Shown here: piece by piece, positions 47,282 to 55,304 of the stretch
Position numbering within the stretch: position 1 is the first letter of the stretch
How the letters are laid out: every line of letters begins with the position of its first letter
NCBI GenBank assembly: GCA_002335055.1
Contig: DDCH01000010.1
Coordinates: 1 to 64,000 of the forward strand
Length of the DNA stretch: 64,000 bases
DNA from: Sulfurimonas sp. UBA2011
GTDB taxonomy: Bacteria > Campylobacterota > Campylobacteria > Campylobacterales > Sulfurimonadaceae
Direction of reading: 5' to 3'
Program-made: the position numbers and the translations under genes
The notes under the pieces: model-generated
The model's input: only the letters and a program-made list of their open reading frames with translations
Told to the model about the DNA's origin: nothing
Database searches by the model: none

Positions 47282-49675
47282 ATGGACTTTTTAATTCCCA
47301 CTGCAGTCAGTCTAGTCTTACTTATAAGCTGGTATAAGGGTATGTCGTTTTGGATAAATTCACTACTTCTTATCACACTTATAGCTCTTGTATTTGTACC
47401 AAATACATTCTTTTGGATGCTTTATATACCAATAAACCTGATATTACTTTTACCTCCCCTTCGAACAGCAATTATATCTGCACCACTTGTCACTTTAATA
47501 AAAAAGCTTCAGCTTATGCCAAGTATCTCCCAAACAGAGAAAATTGCTCTGAGAGCTGGGGATATTTGGATTGATGGAGACTTTTTTTCTGGAAGTCCTG
47601 ATTTTAAAAAGATTTTAAATGAATCTTATCCAGAGCTTACCAAAGAAGAAAATAAATTTTTAAATAAAGAAGTAGACCAAGTCTGTGCAATGACAAATGA
47701 TTTTGATGTTTTTGCACAACGTGATTTGAATCCTGAGGTTTGGCAGTACTTAAAAGATAATATTTTCTTTGGCATGATTATCCCAAAAAGATATGGTGGA
47801 CTTGGATTTTCAGCACTTGCTCACTCCTGTGTAGTGCAAAAATTAGCCTCACATTCTCAAACATTAGCAATCACTACTATGGTTCCAAACTCACTAGGGC
47901 CAGCAGAACTTATACTCCATTATGGAACAGATGAACAAAAAGAGCATTATTTACCACGTTTAGCTGATGGAAGAGAGATTCCATGTTTTGCACTGACAGA
48001 ACCATTAGCAGGGAGTGATGCCACTTCTATCTCATCATATGGAGAAGTCTTTGAAGAGAATGGAGAGATATTTATACGACTTAATTTTAACAAGCGTTAT
48101 ATCACTCTAGGTTCTATCGCAACAGTAATAGGTTTGGCATTTGTTTTATCTGATCCAGATGAACTGCTTGGTAGAGGTAAAGACTTGGGTATTACTTGTG
48201 CTTTAGTTGATTCTAGTCTTGATGGTGTAGTGCAAGGTAAACGTCATGACCCGCTAGGTATACCTTTTATCAATTCACCTATTAGTGGTAAAGATGTTCT
48301 TATAAAATTAGATTCTATTATTGGCGGTGAACGTGGTATATCTGAGGGCTGGATGATGTTGATGGAATCCTTGTCAGTTGGGCGAGGTATATCACTTCCC
48401 TCTACAAGTACGGGAGGAGTGAAACTCTCAGCTGCCGTGGCCGGTTCCTACTCAAGTGTTCGTGAACAGTTTGGTCTGTCAATATCAAAATTTGAGGGGA
48501 TTGAAGAGGTACTTGCACGTTTAGCAGCAAATACATATATGTTAGATGCCGCTCGTATCTTTACTTTAGGAGCAATTGACTCTGGAAAAAAACCAGCAGT
48601 TATTAATGCTGTTATGAAGTACCACTCCACTGAAATCTTTAGACGGTCTATAAATGATGCTATGGATATTGTCGGTGGTGCGGGTATATCACTTGGAGAG
48701 AAAAACTTACTCGGTCATGCTTATATGGGAGCACCTATTGGCATTACTGTTGAGGGTGCAAATATCATGACACGTACTCTTATACAGTTTGGTCAAGGTG
48801 TTATACGTTGTCACCCTTTTGCATACACAGAGATAGAAGCACTTGAATCGGGAGATGTTAGTGCTTTTGATAAAGCTTTTTTCTCTCATATAGGTTTTTC
48901 TTTAAAAAATATGCTTAAAATGACTCTACTGAGCCTAAGTCGAGGGTACATATATACTCCAGAATTAGAAGGTGTTGCACGGTACTATGAGCGAAAGATT
49001 ATATGGAGTAGTGCAACATTCGCTTTTATGACTGATTTACTTATGGCTTATTATGGTGGTGGTTTAAAACAACAGGAAAAAATTACAGCACGTTTTGGAG
49101 ATATTCTCTCAGCTATGTATCTTCTAAGTGCAACACTGCGACGATATAAGGCTGAAAATAGTGAAGATGATGACTTTATCAGATATATTGGAGATGAACA
49201 ACTTCGTATTATAAACAATGCTTTTAATGAAATAGCAGCAAATATTTTTAAAAAAGGGATATTAAAAATTCTCTTTACACCTTTTAAATACTACATGAGA
49301 CTCAACTCAATGAGTCGTGAGGTAGATGATAGCTTGTCTAAAAAACTATCAGATAGTATAAGTACTAATACTGCACTAAGAGATAAGTTAGTTGATGGAA
49401 TTTATCACTCTAGTACCTATAAAAATATACAAGAGGCTTTCATCTTACATGAAAAAGTAGCCCCTAGTATGAAAAAAATCAAATTAGCCATAAGAAAGAA
49501 ACAACTCCCTAAGCAAAAAATATATACACTTCTTGAAGAAGCTCTTAGATTAGCGATAATTACTCTGGAAGAAAAAGAGGCTCTACTAAAAGCTAAAACT
49601 CTTCAAGAGAGTGTAGTTCAAGTAGATGCTTTTACACTTGAAGATTATTGTTCAAGAAAGGTATCAGAGATATGA
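47282..49675 (+). CDS. acyl-CoA dehydrogenase, FadE-type
   Basis: FAD enzyme for the first oxidation of acyl-CoA. The 797 residues match the large membrane-linked FadE form: two hydrophobic segments at the N-terminus (about 1-20 and 26-60), the dehydrogenase core with CFALTEPLAGSDATS, GGERGISEGWMMLMESLSVGRG and the DIVGGAGI segment, then a 230-residue C-terminal domain (DUF1974-like). It begins three bases after the FadJ-like stop and overlaps the next gene by ATGA. Electrons would have to pass to a quinone through ETF or a similar carrier not in the window. Confidence 0.9.
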   Translation: MDFLIPTAVSLVLLISWYKGMSFWINSLLLITLIALVFVPNTFFWMLYIPINLILLLPPLRTAIISAPLVTLIKKLQLMPSISQTEKIALRAGDIWIDGDFFSGSPDFKKILNESYPELTKEENKFLNKEVDQVCAMTNDFDVFAQRDLNPEVWQYLKDNIFFGMIIPKRYGGLGFSALAHSCVVQKLASHSQTLAITTMVPNSLGPAELILHYGTDEQKEHYLPRLADGREIPCFALTEPLAGSDATSISSYGEVFEENGEIFIRLNFNKRYITLGSIATVIGLAFVLSDPDELLGRGKDLGITCALVDSSLDGVVQGKRHDPLGIPFINSPISGKDVLIKLDSIIGGERGISEGWMMLMESLSVGRGISLPSTSTGGVKLSAAVAGSYSSVREQFGLSISKFEGIEEVLARLAANTYMLDAARIFTLGAIDSGKKPAVINAVMKYHSTEIFRRSINDAMDIVGGAGISLGEKNLLGHAYMGAPIGITVEGANIMTRTLIQFGQGVIRCHPFAYTEIEALESGDVSAFDKAFFSHIGFSLKNMLKMTLLSLSRGYIYTPELEGVARYYERKIIWSSATFAFMTDLLMAYYGGGLKQQEKITARFGDILSAMYLLSATLRRYKAENSEDDDFIRYIGDEQLRIINNAFNEIAANIFKKGILKILFTPFKYYMRLNSMSREVDDSLSKKLSDSISTNTALRDKLVDGIYHSSTYKNIQEAFILHEKVAPSMKKIKLAIRKKQLPKQKIYTLLEEALRLAIITLEEKEALLKAKTLQESVVQVDAFTLEDYCSRKVSEI

Positions 49676-51807
49676 GAGATAGACTGTATGATGCATCCCA
49701 ATTTGTTTTTTCTCTTGTAGAGAAAGCTATGGCCAACTCTATAACATTTAGTGGAGAGGAAAATTTAAATAAAAAACTACCAACACTTTTTGTAGCAAAT
49801 CATTTTACACGAATGGAGACATTTCTACTTCCCTATGTCTTATATAAAAAACTAAACTTCCAGGTTCGCTCACTTGCAGATCACTCGATCTTTAAAGGAG
49901 TTTTAGGTGAGTACTTATCAGCAGTTGGTACAGTGTCTACAAAAGATAAGGACAGAAACGAGAAGATATTGGGTGATTTACTGACAGGTCGTATATCTTG
50001 GATGATATATCCGGAAGGGTCGATGATAAAGAGTAAGAAGGTTTTACTCTCAAAAGATACATTTGTTACAGAAGATGAAACTGGTTTACATGATATATTT
50101 ACCGGAGCAGCAGTTGTAGCCCTAAAGAGCGAGATGTTAAAAACTAAATATCTAGAGTTACAAAATGAATGTGATATAAAGAGTATCAAAGAGTTTAAAG
50201 ATAAATACTTTTTAGATGATACGGAAAATATCTCTTACTACAATACACATATAGTACCTGTTACTATCTCGTATACACCAATAGGTAAGGGTGCAAACAA
50301 CCTTGCTGAATTTGCATATAAGTATATAGATGATATCTCTGATGATTTGAATGAAGAGATTGATATAGAGAGTAATCTACTCCTAAATTCTCAATTACAT
50401 ATTCATTTCTCAAAAGCTATTGATGTAAAGGCATATTTACTAAAAAGTAAAAGAGAATTACAAAGACTAAATATTGAAATAGATGATGTTAATCTCATTG
50501 AGAAAATGAAAGTGCCTTTTATCAACTTAATGATGGATGAGGTTTATAAAAATATACTCATAACATTTGAGCATGTTTTTGCTTTGTCTTTGGAATACTT
50601 AGAAGCTAGAGTATTTACACTAGATGAATTAAAGAGACGGATTTACCTTATATCCAGAGAACTCAAAAAATCAGCTACTTACAATGTTAGTATGGCTTTA
50701 CATGCAAATATATATACTCTTTTAAATGATGAACCGTATAAGCTTTTTGATGAGGTATTTGTCTTAAGCCTTGGAGAAAACATTTTAGAAAAAGTAGATA
50801 AAAACACATATAGGGTTAATATAGTAAATTTTAAAAATGAGTATACATTTAATACTATCAGAGTTAAAAATATATTGAGAGTTCTTATAAATGAGACTAT
50901 GATATTAGAAGAACTACATATGACAATAAAACGCCAAATAAATAAAGATTTAGCTGCAGTCAATAAAGAGGTTTTTTATACTATTTTTAACCGTGATAAA
51001 AAAGAGTTTAAATATGATTATAATCAATTTTACTCAGTATTTGACTCTAAACCTAAAGAGGTTGGAGAACCATTTATACTTTATAATGAGAATAATAGTA
51101 TTGGTTGTGTAATCTCCCATGGTTATAAATCTGGTCCAAAAGAGATAGCACCCTTAGCTCAGTATCTATTTGAACAAGGTATTAATGTATATGCAGTAAG
51201 ACTTAAAGGTCATGGAACGATGCCTGAGGACTTAAGGGATGTGACATATAAAGACTGGTATAACTCTTTTGATGTTGGTTATGCTGCACTTCGGGGAGTG
51301 AGTGAGAAATTATATCTATGTGGTTTTTCAACAGGAGGTTTACTAGCACTTCTTAAAGCATCGAATGTTCAAGATACAGTTGATGGTATTATCTGCATAA
51401 ACAGTGCATTATCTCTTCAAGATATACGTGTAAAGTATATAGTACCAACACTAAACATCTTAAACAACTTTTTATCTATGTTTAATGCTGATATGGATAC
51501 CTATGAAAGTGAACCAGAACATCCGGATATAAATTATAAAAAGCATTATTTGACTTCTATAGGTGAATTAAAAGAGTTGATTGATGTAGTGAATGAGAGG
51601 TTGCGATTTGTAACAGAACCGACTTTTATTATTCAAGGAGACAAAGACCCTATTGTTAATCCCCAAAGTGCAGACCTAATTTACGACAGTATAGCTTCAC
51701 AAAAAAAAGAGAAGTATATCTTGCATAGCGATAAGCATGTTATAACATTAGAAGAAGATACCAGAGAAGTTTTTTTTGAGAAGATAGTTGCATTTATTAA
51801 AGTTTAG
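49672..51807 (+). CDS. PlsC-type acyltransferase fused to alpha/beta hydrolase
   Basis: A 711-residue two-domain protein. The start is the ATG at 49672 that overlaps the FadE-like stop (ATGA). The N-terminal acyltransferase domain has NHFTRMET (43-50), in which the catalytic His is followed at the HX4D position by Glu, and YPEGS (113-117). A helical middle part of about 250 residues has no domain I recognise. The C-terminal hydrolase (about 470-711) shows SHGY, KGHGTMPED, the nucleophile elbow GFSTGG (Ser553), an acid in GDKDPIV (Asp659) and His689, as in monoacylglycerol lipases and lysophospholipases. It could remove and re-attach acyl chains of membrane lipids. Substrates are inferred. Confidence 0.8.
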   Translation: MRDRLYDASQFVFSLVEKAMANSITFSGEENLNKKLPTLFVANHFTRMETFLLPYVLYKKLNFQVRSLADHSIFKGVLGEYLSAVGTVSTKDKDRNEKILGDLLTGRISWMIYPEGSMIKSKKVLLSKDTFVTEDETGLHDIFTGAAVVALKSEMLKTKYLELQNECDIKSIKEFKDKYFLDDTENISYYNTHIVPVTISYTPIGKGANNLAEFAYKYIDDISDDLNEEIDIESNLLLNSQLHIHFSKAIDVKAYLLKSKRELQRLNIEIDDVNLIEKMKVPFINLMMDEVYKNILITFEHVFALSLEYLEARVFTLDELKRRIYLISRELKKSATYNVSMALHANIYTLLNDEPYKLFDEVFVLSLGENILEKVDKNTYRVNIVNFKNEYTFNTIRVKNILRVLINETMILEELHMTIKRQINKDLAAVNKEVFYTIFNRDKKEFKYDYNQFYSVFDSKPKEVGEPFILYNENNSIGCVISHGYKSGPKEIAPLAQYLFEQGINVYAVRLKGHGTMPEDLRDVTYKDWYNSFDVGYAALRGVSEKLYLCGFSTGGLLALLKASNVQDTVDGIICINSALSLQDIRVKYIVPTLNILNNFLSMFNADMDTYESEPEHPDINYKKHYLTSIGELKELIDVVNERLRFVTEPTFIIQGDKDPIVNPQSADLIYDSIASQKKEKYILHSDKHVITLEEDTREVFFEKIVAFIKV

Positions 51808-51826
51808 ATATGCTTTTCTTGGTTAA

Positions 51827-51843
51827 TTGATATCTATTATCAA
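51827..51843. promoter_or_regulatory. Fur-box-like palindrome 1
   Basis: TTGATA, five bases, TATCAA: perfect six-base arms that fit the ATTATCA/TGATAAT half-site of Fur operators. It stands upstream of a TATAAT at 51873-51878. A Fur role is inferred from shape alone. Confidence 0.4.
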
Positions 51844-51880
51844 TGTAAACCTTTTTTTCAGGCAAGAACTATTATAATAC

Positions 51881-51895
51881 TGATAACAAATATCA
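51881..51895. promoter_or_regulatory. Fur-box-like palindrome 2
   Basis: TGATA, five bases, TATCA, directly after the -10-like TATAAT (51873-51878) and just before the ribosome site of the small broken frame. Two similar palindromes 38 bases apart around one promoter are more than expected by chance, though AT-rich DNA makes such repeats common. Confidence 0.4.
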
Positions 51896-51912
51896 ATTAA
51901 GGAGGAAAAACT

Positions 51913-52052
51913 ATGTTTGAGTTAAACAAGAAAAAAAATATAAGCAAGTTTACCGGTCGAGCTTGTTAGTCTCTTTAGTAAATCTAGATTTTCTCAAGGA
52001 AGGAAATGCTTATAGTTCAAGATTAAAAATCAATAGATATGAAGATACTTAA
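51913..52052 (+). pseudogene. broken small gene behind the Fur-like boxes
   Basis: AAGGAGG (51899-51905) and an ATG at 51913 give a well-placed start, but the frame MFELNKKKNISKFTGRAC ends at a TAG (51967-51969). The other frames continue like protein: SLFSKSRFSQG, then GNAYSSRLKINRYEDT to a TAA at 52050-52052. So one gene of at least 45 codons seems to have been broken by small insertions or deletions. Weaker protein-like sequence continues to about 52120. The rest of the 453-base gap (51808-52260) holds only the two palindromes and a terminator. The original function is not recognised; an 18-residue leader peptide is an alternative. Confidence 0.45.
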
Positions 52053-52194
52053 ATAATGAGTATGGTACGAATCTATAAATCCCATGAAGAGTACAGTTTG
52101 GCATATTTTGTACTGGGCTTATAGAGACAAACTAAAACAAGAGAAAAGCTACATATTCTCCTGAACACTAAATCTTAAAATTTCAATTCAATAG

Positions 52195-52225
52195 ACCCCT
52201 ATACCATACATTATATGGGTTTTTT
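52195..52225 (+). terminator. terminator-like hairpin before surE
   Basis: ACCC(C)TATA pairs with TATA(T)GGGT (52195-52203 with 52212-52220, one mismatch), followed by six T. It would end rightward transcription from the beta-oxidation operon or the broken gene before surE. Confidence 0.6.
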
Positions 52226-52248
52226 CCTCTTTTTTTAGAAACTTTTGC

Positions 52249-52254
52249 TAAAAT
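52249..52254 (+). promoter_or_regulatory. candidate surE -10 box close to the start codon
   Basis: TAAAAT ends seven bases before the surE ATG, so transcription would start at or next to the A of the start codon. No ribosome site is seen before the ATG. Confidence 0.4.
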
Positions 52255-52260
52255 CACCTT

Positions 52261-53043
52261 ATGAATAAAAAATATAAAATATTGATAACAAATGATGATG
52301 GTTATGAAGCAAATGGACTTCTCTGTTTAGTTGATGCCCTTCGTGAACTTGAAGATATCGAAGTAACTGTTGTTGCCCCTGCAAATGAAAAGTCTGCATG
52401 TGGGCACTCTCTTACTCTTACTAGACCTCTGCGTTTTATATGTGTGGAAGATGATTTTTATAAACTTGAAGATGGGACACCTACAGACTGTGTATACCTC
52501 TCTTTGAGTACCATGTTTGAAAATGAGAAACCTGACTTAGTGGTAAGTGGTATAAATCGCGGCTCAAACATGGGTGAGGATATAACATACTCCGGCACTG
52601 CTGCTGGAGCTATGGAAGGTGTTTTACACGATGTTCCAGCTATCGCTATAAGCCAAGTTATGGATTTTAGTGATCCAAGTGGAGACTTTAGACTTGCACA
52701 AAAAACGATAAAAAAACTTGTGAGTAAAATAAGAGAAGGCTCCTTCCCACTCCCTGCTCGCCAGTTCTTAAATATAAACATCCCTTCAAACAAACAAGAA
52801 GCTGAGATAAAAGTAACCTATGCGGGTTATAGACACTATGCAAATGATTCACACCTTCACCGTAATCCTAGAGGAGAAGAGTTTCACTGGTTGGGTCTGC
52901 ACCCTTTAGACTTTTCATCTCGTGAGGGTAAAACTGGTATGACTGATTTTGATGCCATAGAGTCCGGGTATATTTCTATTACACCTATAATGCTTGATTT
53001 ATCTGCTTATAAATCTATGAAAGCATTAGAAGAATGGCTTTAA
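52261..53043 (+). CDS. surE: 5'/3'-nucleotidase SurE
   Basis: Metal-dependent nucleoside monophosphate phosphatase linked to stationary-phase survival. The 260 residues show LITNDDGYEANGL (metal-binding Asp pair at residues 9-14), APANEKSACGHSLT, DGTPTDCV, VVSGINRGSNMGEDITYSGTAAGAMEG and LNINIP. No ribosome site precedes the ATG. tcdA starts at the base after its stop codon. Confidence 0.96.
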   Translation: MNKKYKILITNDDGYEANGLLCLVDALRELEDIEVTVVAPANEKSACGHSLTLTRPLRFICVEDDFYKLEDGTPTDCVYLSLSTMFENEKPDLVVSGINRGSNMGEDITYSGTAAGAMEGVLHDVPAIAISQVMDFSDPSGDFRLAQKTIKKLVSKIREGSFPLPARQFLNINIPSNKQEAEIKVTYAGYRHYANDSHLHRNPRGEEFHWLGLHPLDFSSREGKTGMTDFDAIESGYISITPIMLDLSAYKSMKALEEWL

Positions 53044-53688
53044 ATGGGGAAGTATGACCGCATAGAGCTTCTTCTAGGAGATGACTTCGCTAAACTAGAA
53101 AATGCGAATATCATTTTACTTGGTGTTGGTGGTGTTGGTTCTTTTTGTTTGGATTGCCTTTACCGTAGTGGTGTGAAAAATATAACTATCGTTGATTTTG
53201 ATACCTATGATGCTAGTAATCAAAACCGCCAAATGTGGTCTGAATTACATGAGGGTGAAGTTAAAGTAGAAGCACTTCAAAAGCATTATCCTGAAGTAAA
53301 AATCATAGAAAAACGTATAGATGAGCAGTGGATTTGGGACTTTGACTTTGAACCATATGACCTAGTTCTTGATGCGATAGATGATAGAAATGCTAAATTA
53401 GCACTTGCGCAGAAGTGCTACAAAAAACTTATAAGCTCTTTTGGTGGGGCAAAACGGATGGACCCTACAAAAATAAAAGTAGATGATATTTGGAAAAGTT
53501 ACGGTGATAGATTTGGTTCAAAGATAAGATACGAACTTAAAAAACGTGGTTTTAAAAAGAAGTATAAGGTTATATTTTCATCCGAAGAAGCAAATATAAA
53601 AGAAAAGGGCTCTTTTATGGGTGTGACTGCTGCGTTTGGTTTAACTATGTGTGGTGAAGCGATGAAGAAAATTAGAGGTAAAAAATAG
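53044..53688 (+). CDS. tcdA: tRNA threonylcarbamoyladenosine dehydratase (TcdA/ThiF family)
   Basis: Predicted to close the ring of t6A to cyclic t6A at position 37 of ANN-decoding tRNAs, using ATP. The 214 residues show RIELLLGDDFAKL, the nucleotide motif LLGVGGVGSFCLDCL (about 25-39), VDFDTYDASNQNRQ, LDAIDDRNAK and a SFGGAKRMDPTKI segment. It is shorter than the 268-residue Escherichia coli protein at the C-terminus. It sits in a run surE-tcdA-unknown-unknown. The ThiF fold is certain; the exact role follows family convention. Confidence 0.85.
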   Translation: MGKYDRIELLLGDDFAKLENANIILLGVGGVGSFCLDCLYRSGVKNITIVDFDTYDASNQNRQMWSELHEGEVKVEALQKHYPEVKIIEKRIDEQWIWDFDFEPYDLVLDAIDDRNAKLALAQKCYKKLISSFGGAKRMDPTKIKVDDIWKSYGDRFGSKIRYELKKRGFKKKYKVIFSSEEANIKEKGSFMGVTAAFGLTMCGEAMKKIRGKK

Positions 53689-54069
53689 TTGTTGGATTTT
53701 ATAGATACAGACTGGTTTAACATAGGTCTTGAGATAGTCTTTGTGATACTTATATCTTATGATGTAAAAAAATATTTTGAGACTCGTAAACGCCAGTATA
53801 TTACAAACATAGTCCTAACACTTGGATTTGCTATTTGGACATTGTATCCTTACTATACTTCTTATGTAGGATGGTTAGATGAGCAAAAGACAGTGATGAT
53901 AAGTCACTGCTCAGAGACAGAAAACTCAAAGTTATGTAAATGTGTTGATGAGGCTACTTTTAAAACTTATACACATGATGAGTATATGCTTATTGATAAA
54001 AATAGTACTGAGTATGGTGAGTGGTTAGATAAGACTAAAGAGGAGTGTTTAGATGAGTCATGGTTTTGA
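53689..54069 (+). CDS. two-helix membrane protein, unknown
   Basis: Unknown inner-membrane protein of 126 residues. Hydrophobic helices lie at about 10-26 and 38-58, and the C-terminal 60 residues are acidic with a Cys-rich part (SHCSETENSKLCKCVDEA) that would lie in the periplasm or cytoplasm depending on orientation. The start is TTG right after the tcdA stop; the next ATG lies far inside. It overlaps the next gene by 17 bases. No domain is recognised. Confidence 0.65.
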   Translation: MLDFIDTDWFNIGLEIVFVILISYDVKKYFETRKRQYITNIVLTLGFAIWTLYPYYTSYVGWLDEQKTVMISHCSETENSKLCKCVDEATFKTYTHDEYMLIDKNSTEYGEWLDKTKEECLDESWF

Positions 54070-54301
54070 TTTAAACTCACCTCTTGTGTGCGAGGGTATA
54101 ATTGGTGATGGCTGTGGTGGTGGGCGTATCTTTTTTATAGAGGATGAGACTCTATTTGCTTACGAGCCTTTGAGTAAAACAAAAAAAGAACTTTTAAAGG
54201 GTCTTACAGATATTGTGGCTATAAGCAAAAAAGGCTGTATTATTACTCTAAACTTTGAAGATGACGTCCGTCTTTTTGATCTTTCATCTTTACAATCATA
54301 G
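54053..54301 (+). CDS. hypothetical protein, 82 residues
   Basis: Unknown small soluble protein. The ATG lies inside the end of the preceding gene, with GGAG eight bases before it, which supports translation. The N-terminus has a Gly-rich turn (GIIGDGCGGGRIFF), followed by alternating strands (LFAYEPLSKTKKELLKG, DIVAISKKGCIITLNF) that look like a fragment of a beta-propeller or a small beta-barrel. It ends where the converging kinase remnant ends. Confidence 0.55.
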   Translation: MSHGFDLNSPLVCEGIIGDGCGGGRIFFIEDETLFAYEPLSKTKKELLKGLTDIVAISKKGCIITLNFEDDVRLFDLSSLQS

Positions 54302-54302
54302 A

Positions 54303-54667
54303 TGCATGAAAAACATAAGAAAACTGACTACCTTTACCTAACTCGGAATCGATATATAAATCAATATCGGACTTATCAATGATAGACTTCACTATACACA
54401 CACCTATACCAAAACCACTTTTATAGCTATCTTCTAAATGCTGCAATAGGACCATTCGCTTTACCAGTATAATTGTCAGAATCTGCACCACCAATTTTGA
54501 ACTATTCCATAATCTTTTTTATAATTAGCTTGAATAAAACCCCATAGTTTTGGTGCAACAAAATTAGGTTAATGCCCTTGTAGTGCTAACCAATCAGCTG
54601 TGTTTACTTGTGAACATGCCATAGGTAAAGCGAGTGCTGTTAGCTTCCCCTTTAAAGATAGTTTCAT
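54303..54667 (-). pseudogene. porin start joined to histidine-kinase end, both decayed
   Basis: From an ATG at 54667 with a good GGGGGA ribosome site, the minus strand reads MKLSLKGKLTALALPMACSQ then ADWLALQGH and a stop (54571-54569). Past the stop it continues as PNFVAPKLWGFIQANYKKDYG and, in another frame, as porin-like NYTGKANGPIAAF. This matches the N-terminus of Campylobacterota porins. From about 54422 the sequence becomes the ATP-binding end of a histidine kinase (GFGIGVCIVKSIID, then GKGSQFSYVF) up to 54303. Stops and frameshifts show decay, and a deletion seems to have joined two unrelated genes. Confidence 0.6.
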
Positions 54668-54744
54668 ATTTTCCCCCTATGAAATATTTTTGTAGTTTAA
54701 GACAAGAGTGAAAAGAAAGTGTAAAAGTATATTTTCATTTGTAT

Positions 54745-54773
54745 TTGGCGGGCTTGATTAAGTCTGCTATAAT
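54745..54773 (+). promoter_or_regulatory. probable greA promoter
   Basis: TTGGCG (54745-54750), a 17-base gap and TATAAT (54768-54773), 31 bases before the greA start. This is the best sigma-70-like match in the window. Confidence 0.6.
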
Positions 54774-54803
54774 TAGGCACTAATAAAATAAAAGAGAAAA
54801 CAA

Positions 54804-55304
54804 ATGCAAAATGTAGAACCAATGACACTTTTCGGTTACGAAAAATTACAAGCTGAAGTAAAAAACCTTAAAGAAGTACAACGTCCTCAATGTGTTAAAG
54901 ACATAGAAGATGCACTAGAACATGGTGATTTAAAAGAAAATGCAGAGTACCATGCTGCAAAAGAGATGCAAAAAAATATTGATAATCGTTTAGGCGATCT
55001 TCAAGAGATTCTTGGAAAAGCACAGATAGTGAATCCAAAAGAACTTGAACATGCCAAAATCTCTTTTGGTTCTACAGTTGTTATGACTGATATGAACACT
55101 GAGGAAGAAGTGACTTATACTCTTGTTGGTGGATGTGAGTCAAATCCTGACAATGGGCTTATCTCTTTTAACTCTCCTCTTGCAAAACAACTTCTTGGAA
55201 AAGAGGAGGGTGATGAAGTGAAAGTTCGTCTTCCTGGTGGAGAAAAAGAGTTTGAAATTGAAGAAGTAAAATATGAAGAGACAGTTTACGAGTGTATGAC
55301 ATAA
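54804..55304 (+). CDS. greA: transcription elongation factor GreA
   Basis: Rescues backtracked RNA polymerase by stimulating transcript cleavage. The 166 residues begin PMTLFGYEKLQAEVKNLK, have the acidic coiled-coil tip with DALEHGDLKENAEYHAAKE (conserved Asp and Glu), and the C-terminal FKBP-like domain with NPDNGLISFNSPLAKQLLGK and GDEV. It is coupled to argC by TAATG. Confidence 0.96.
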   Translation: MQNVEPMTLFGYEKLQAEVKNLKEVQRPQCVKDIEDALEHGDLKENAEYHAAKEMQKNIDNRLGDLQEILGKAQIVNPKELEHAKISFGSTVVMTDMNTEEEVTYTLVGGCESNPDNGLISFNSPLAKQLLGKEEGDEVKVRLPGGEKEFEIEEVKYEETVYECMT

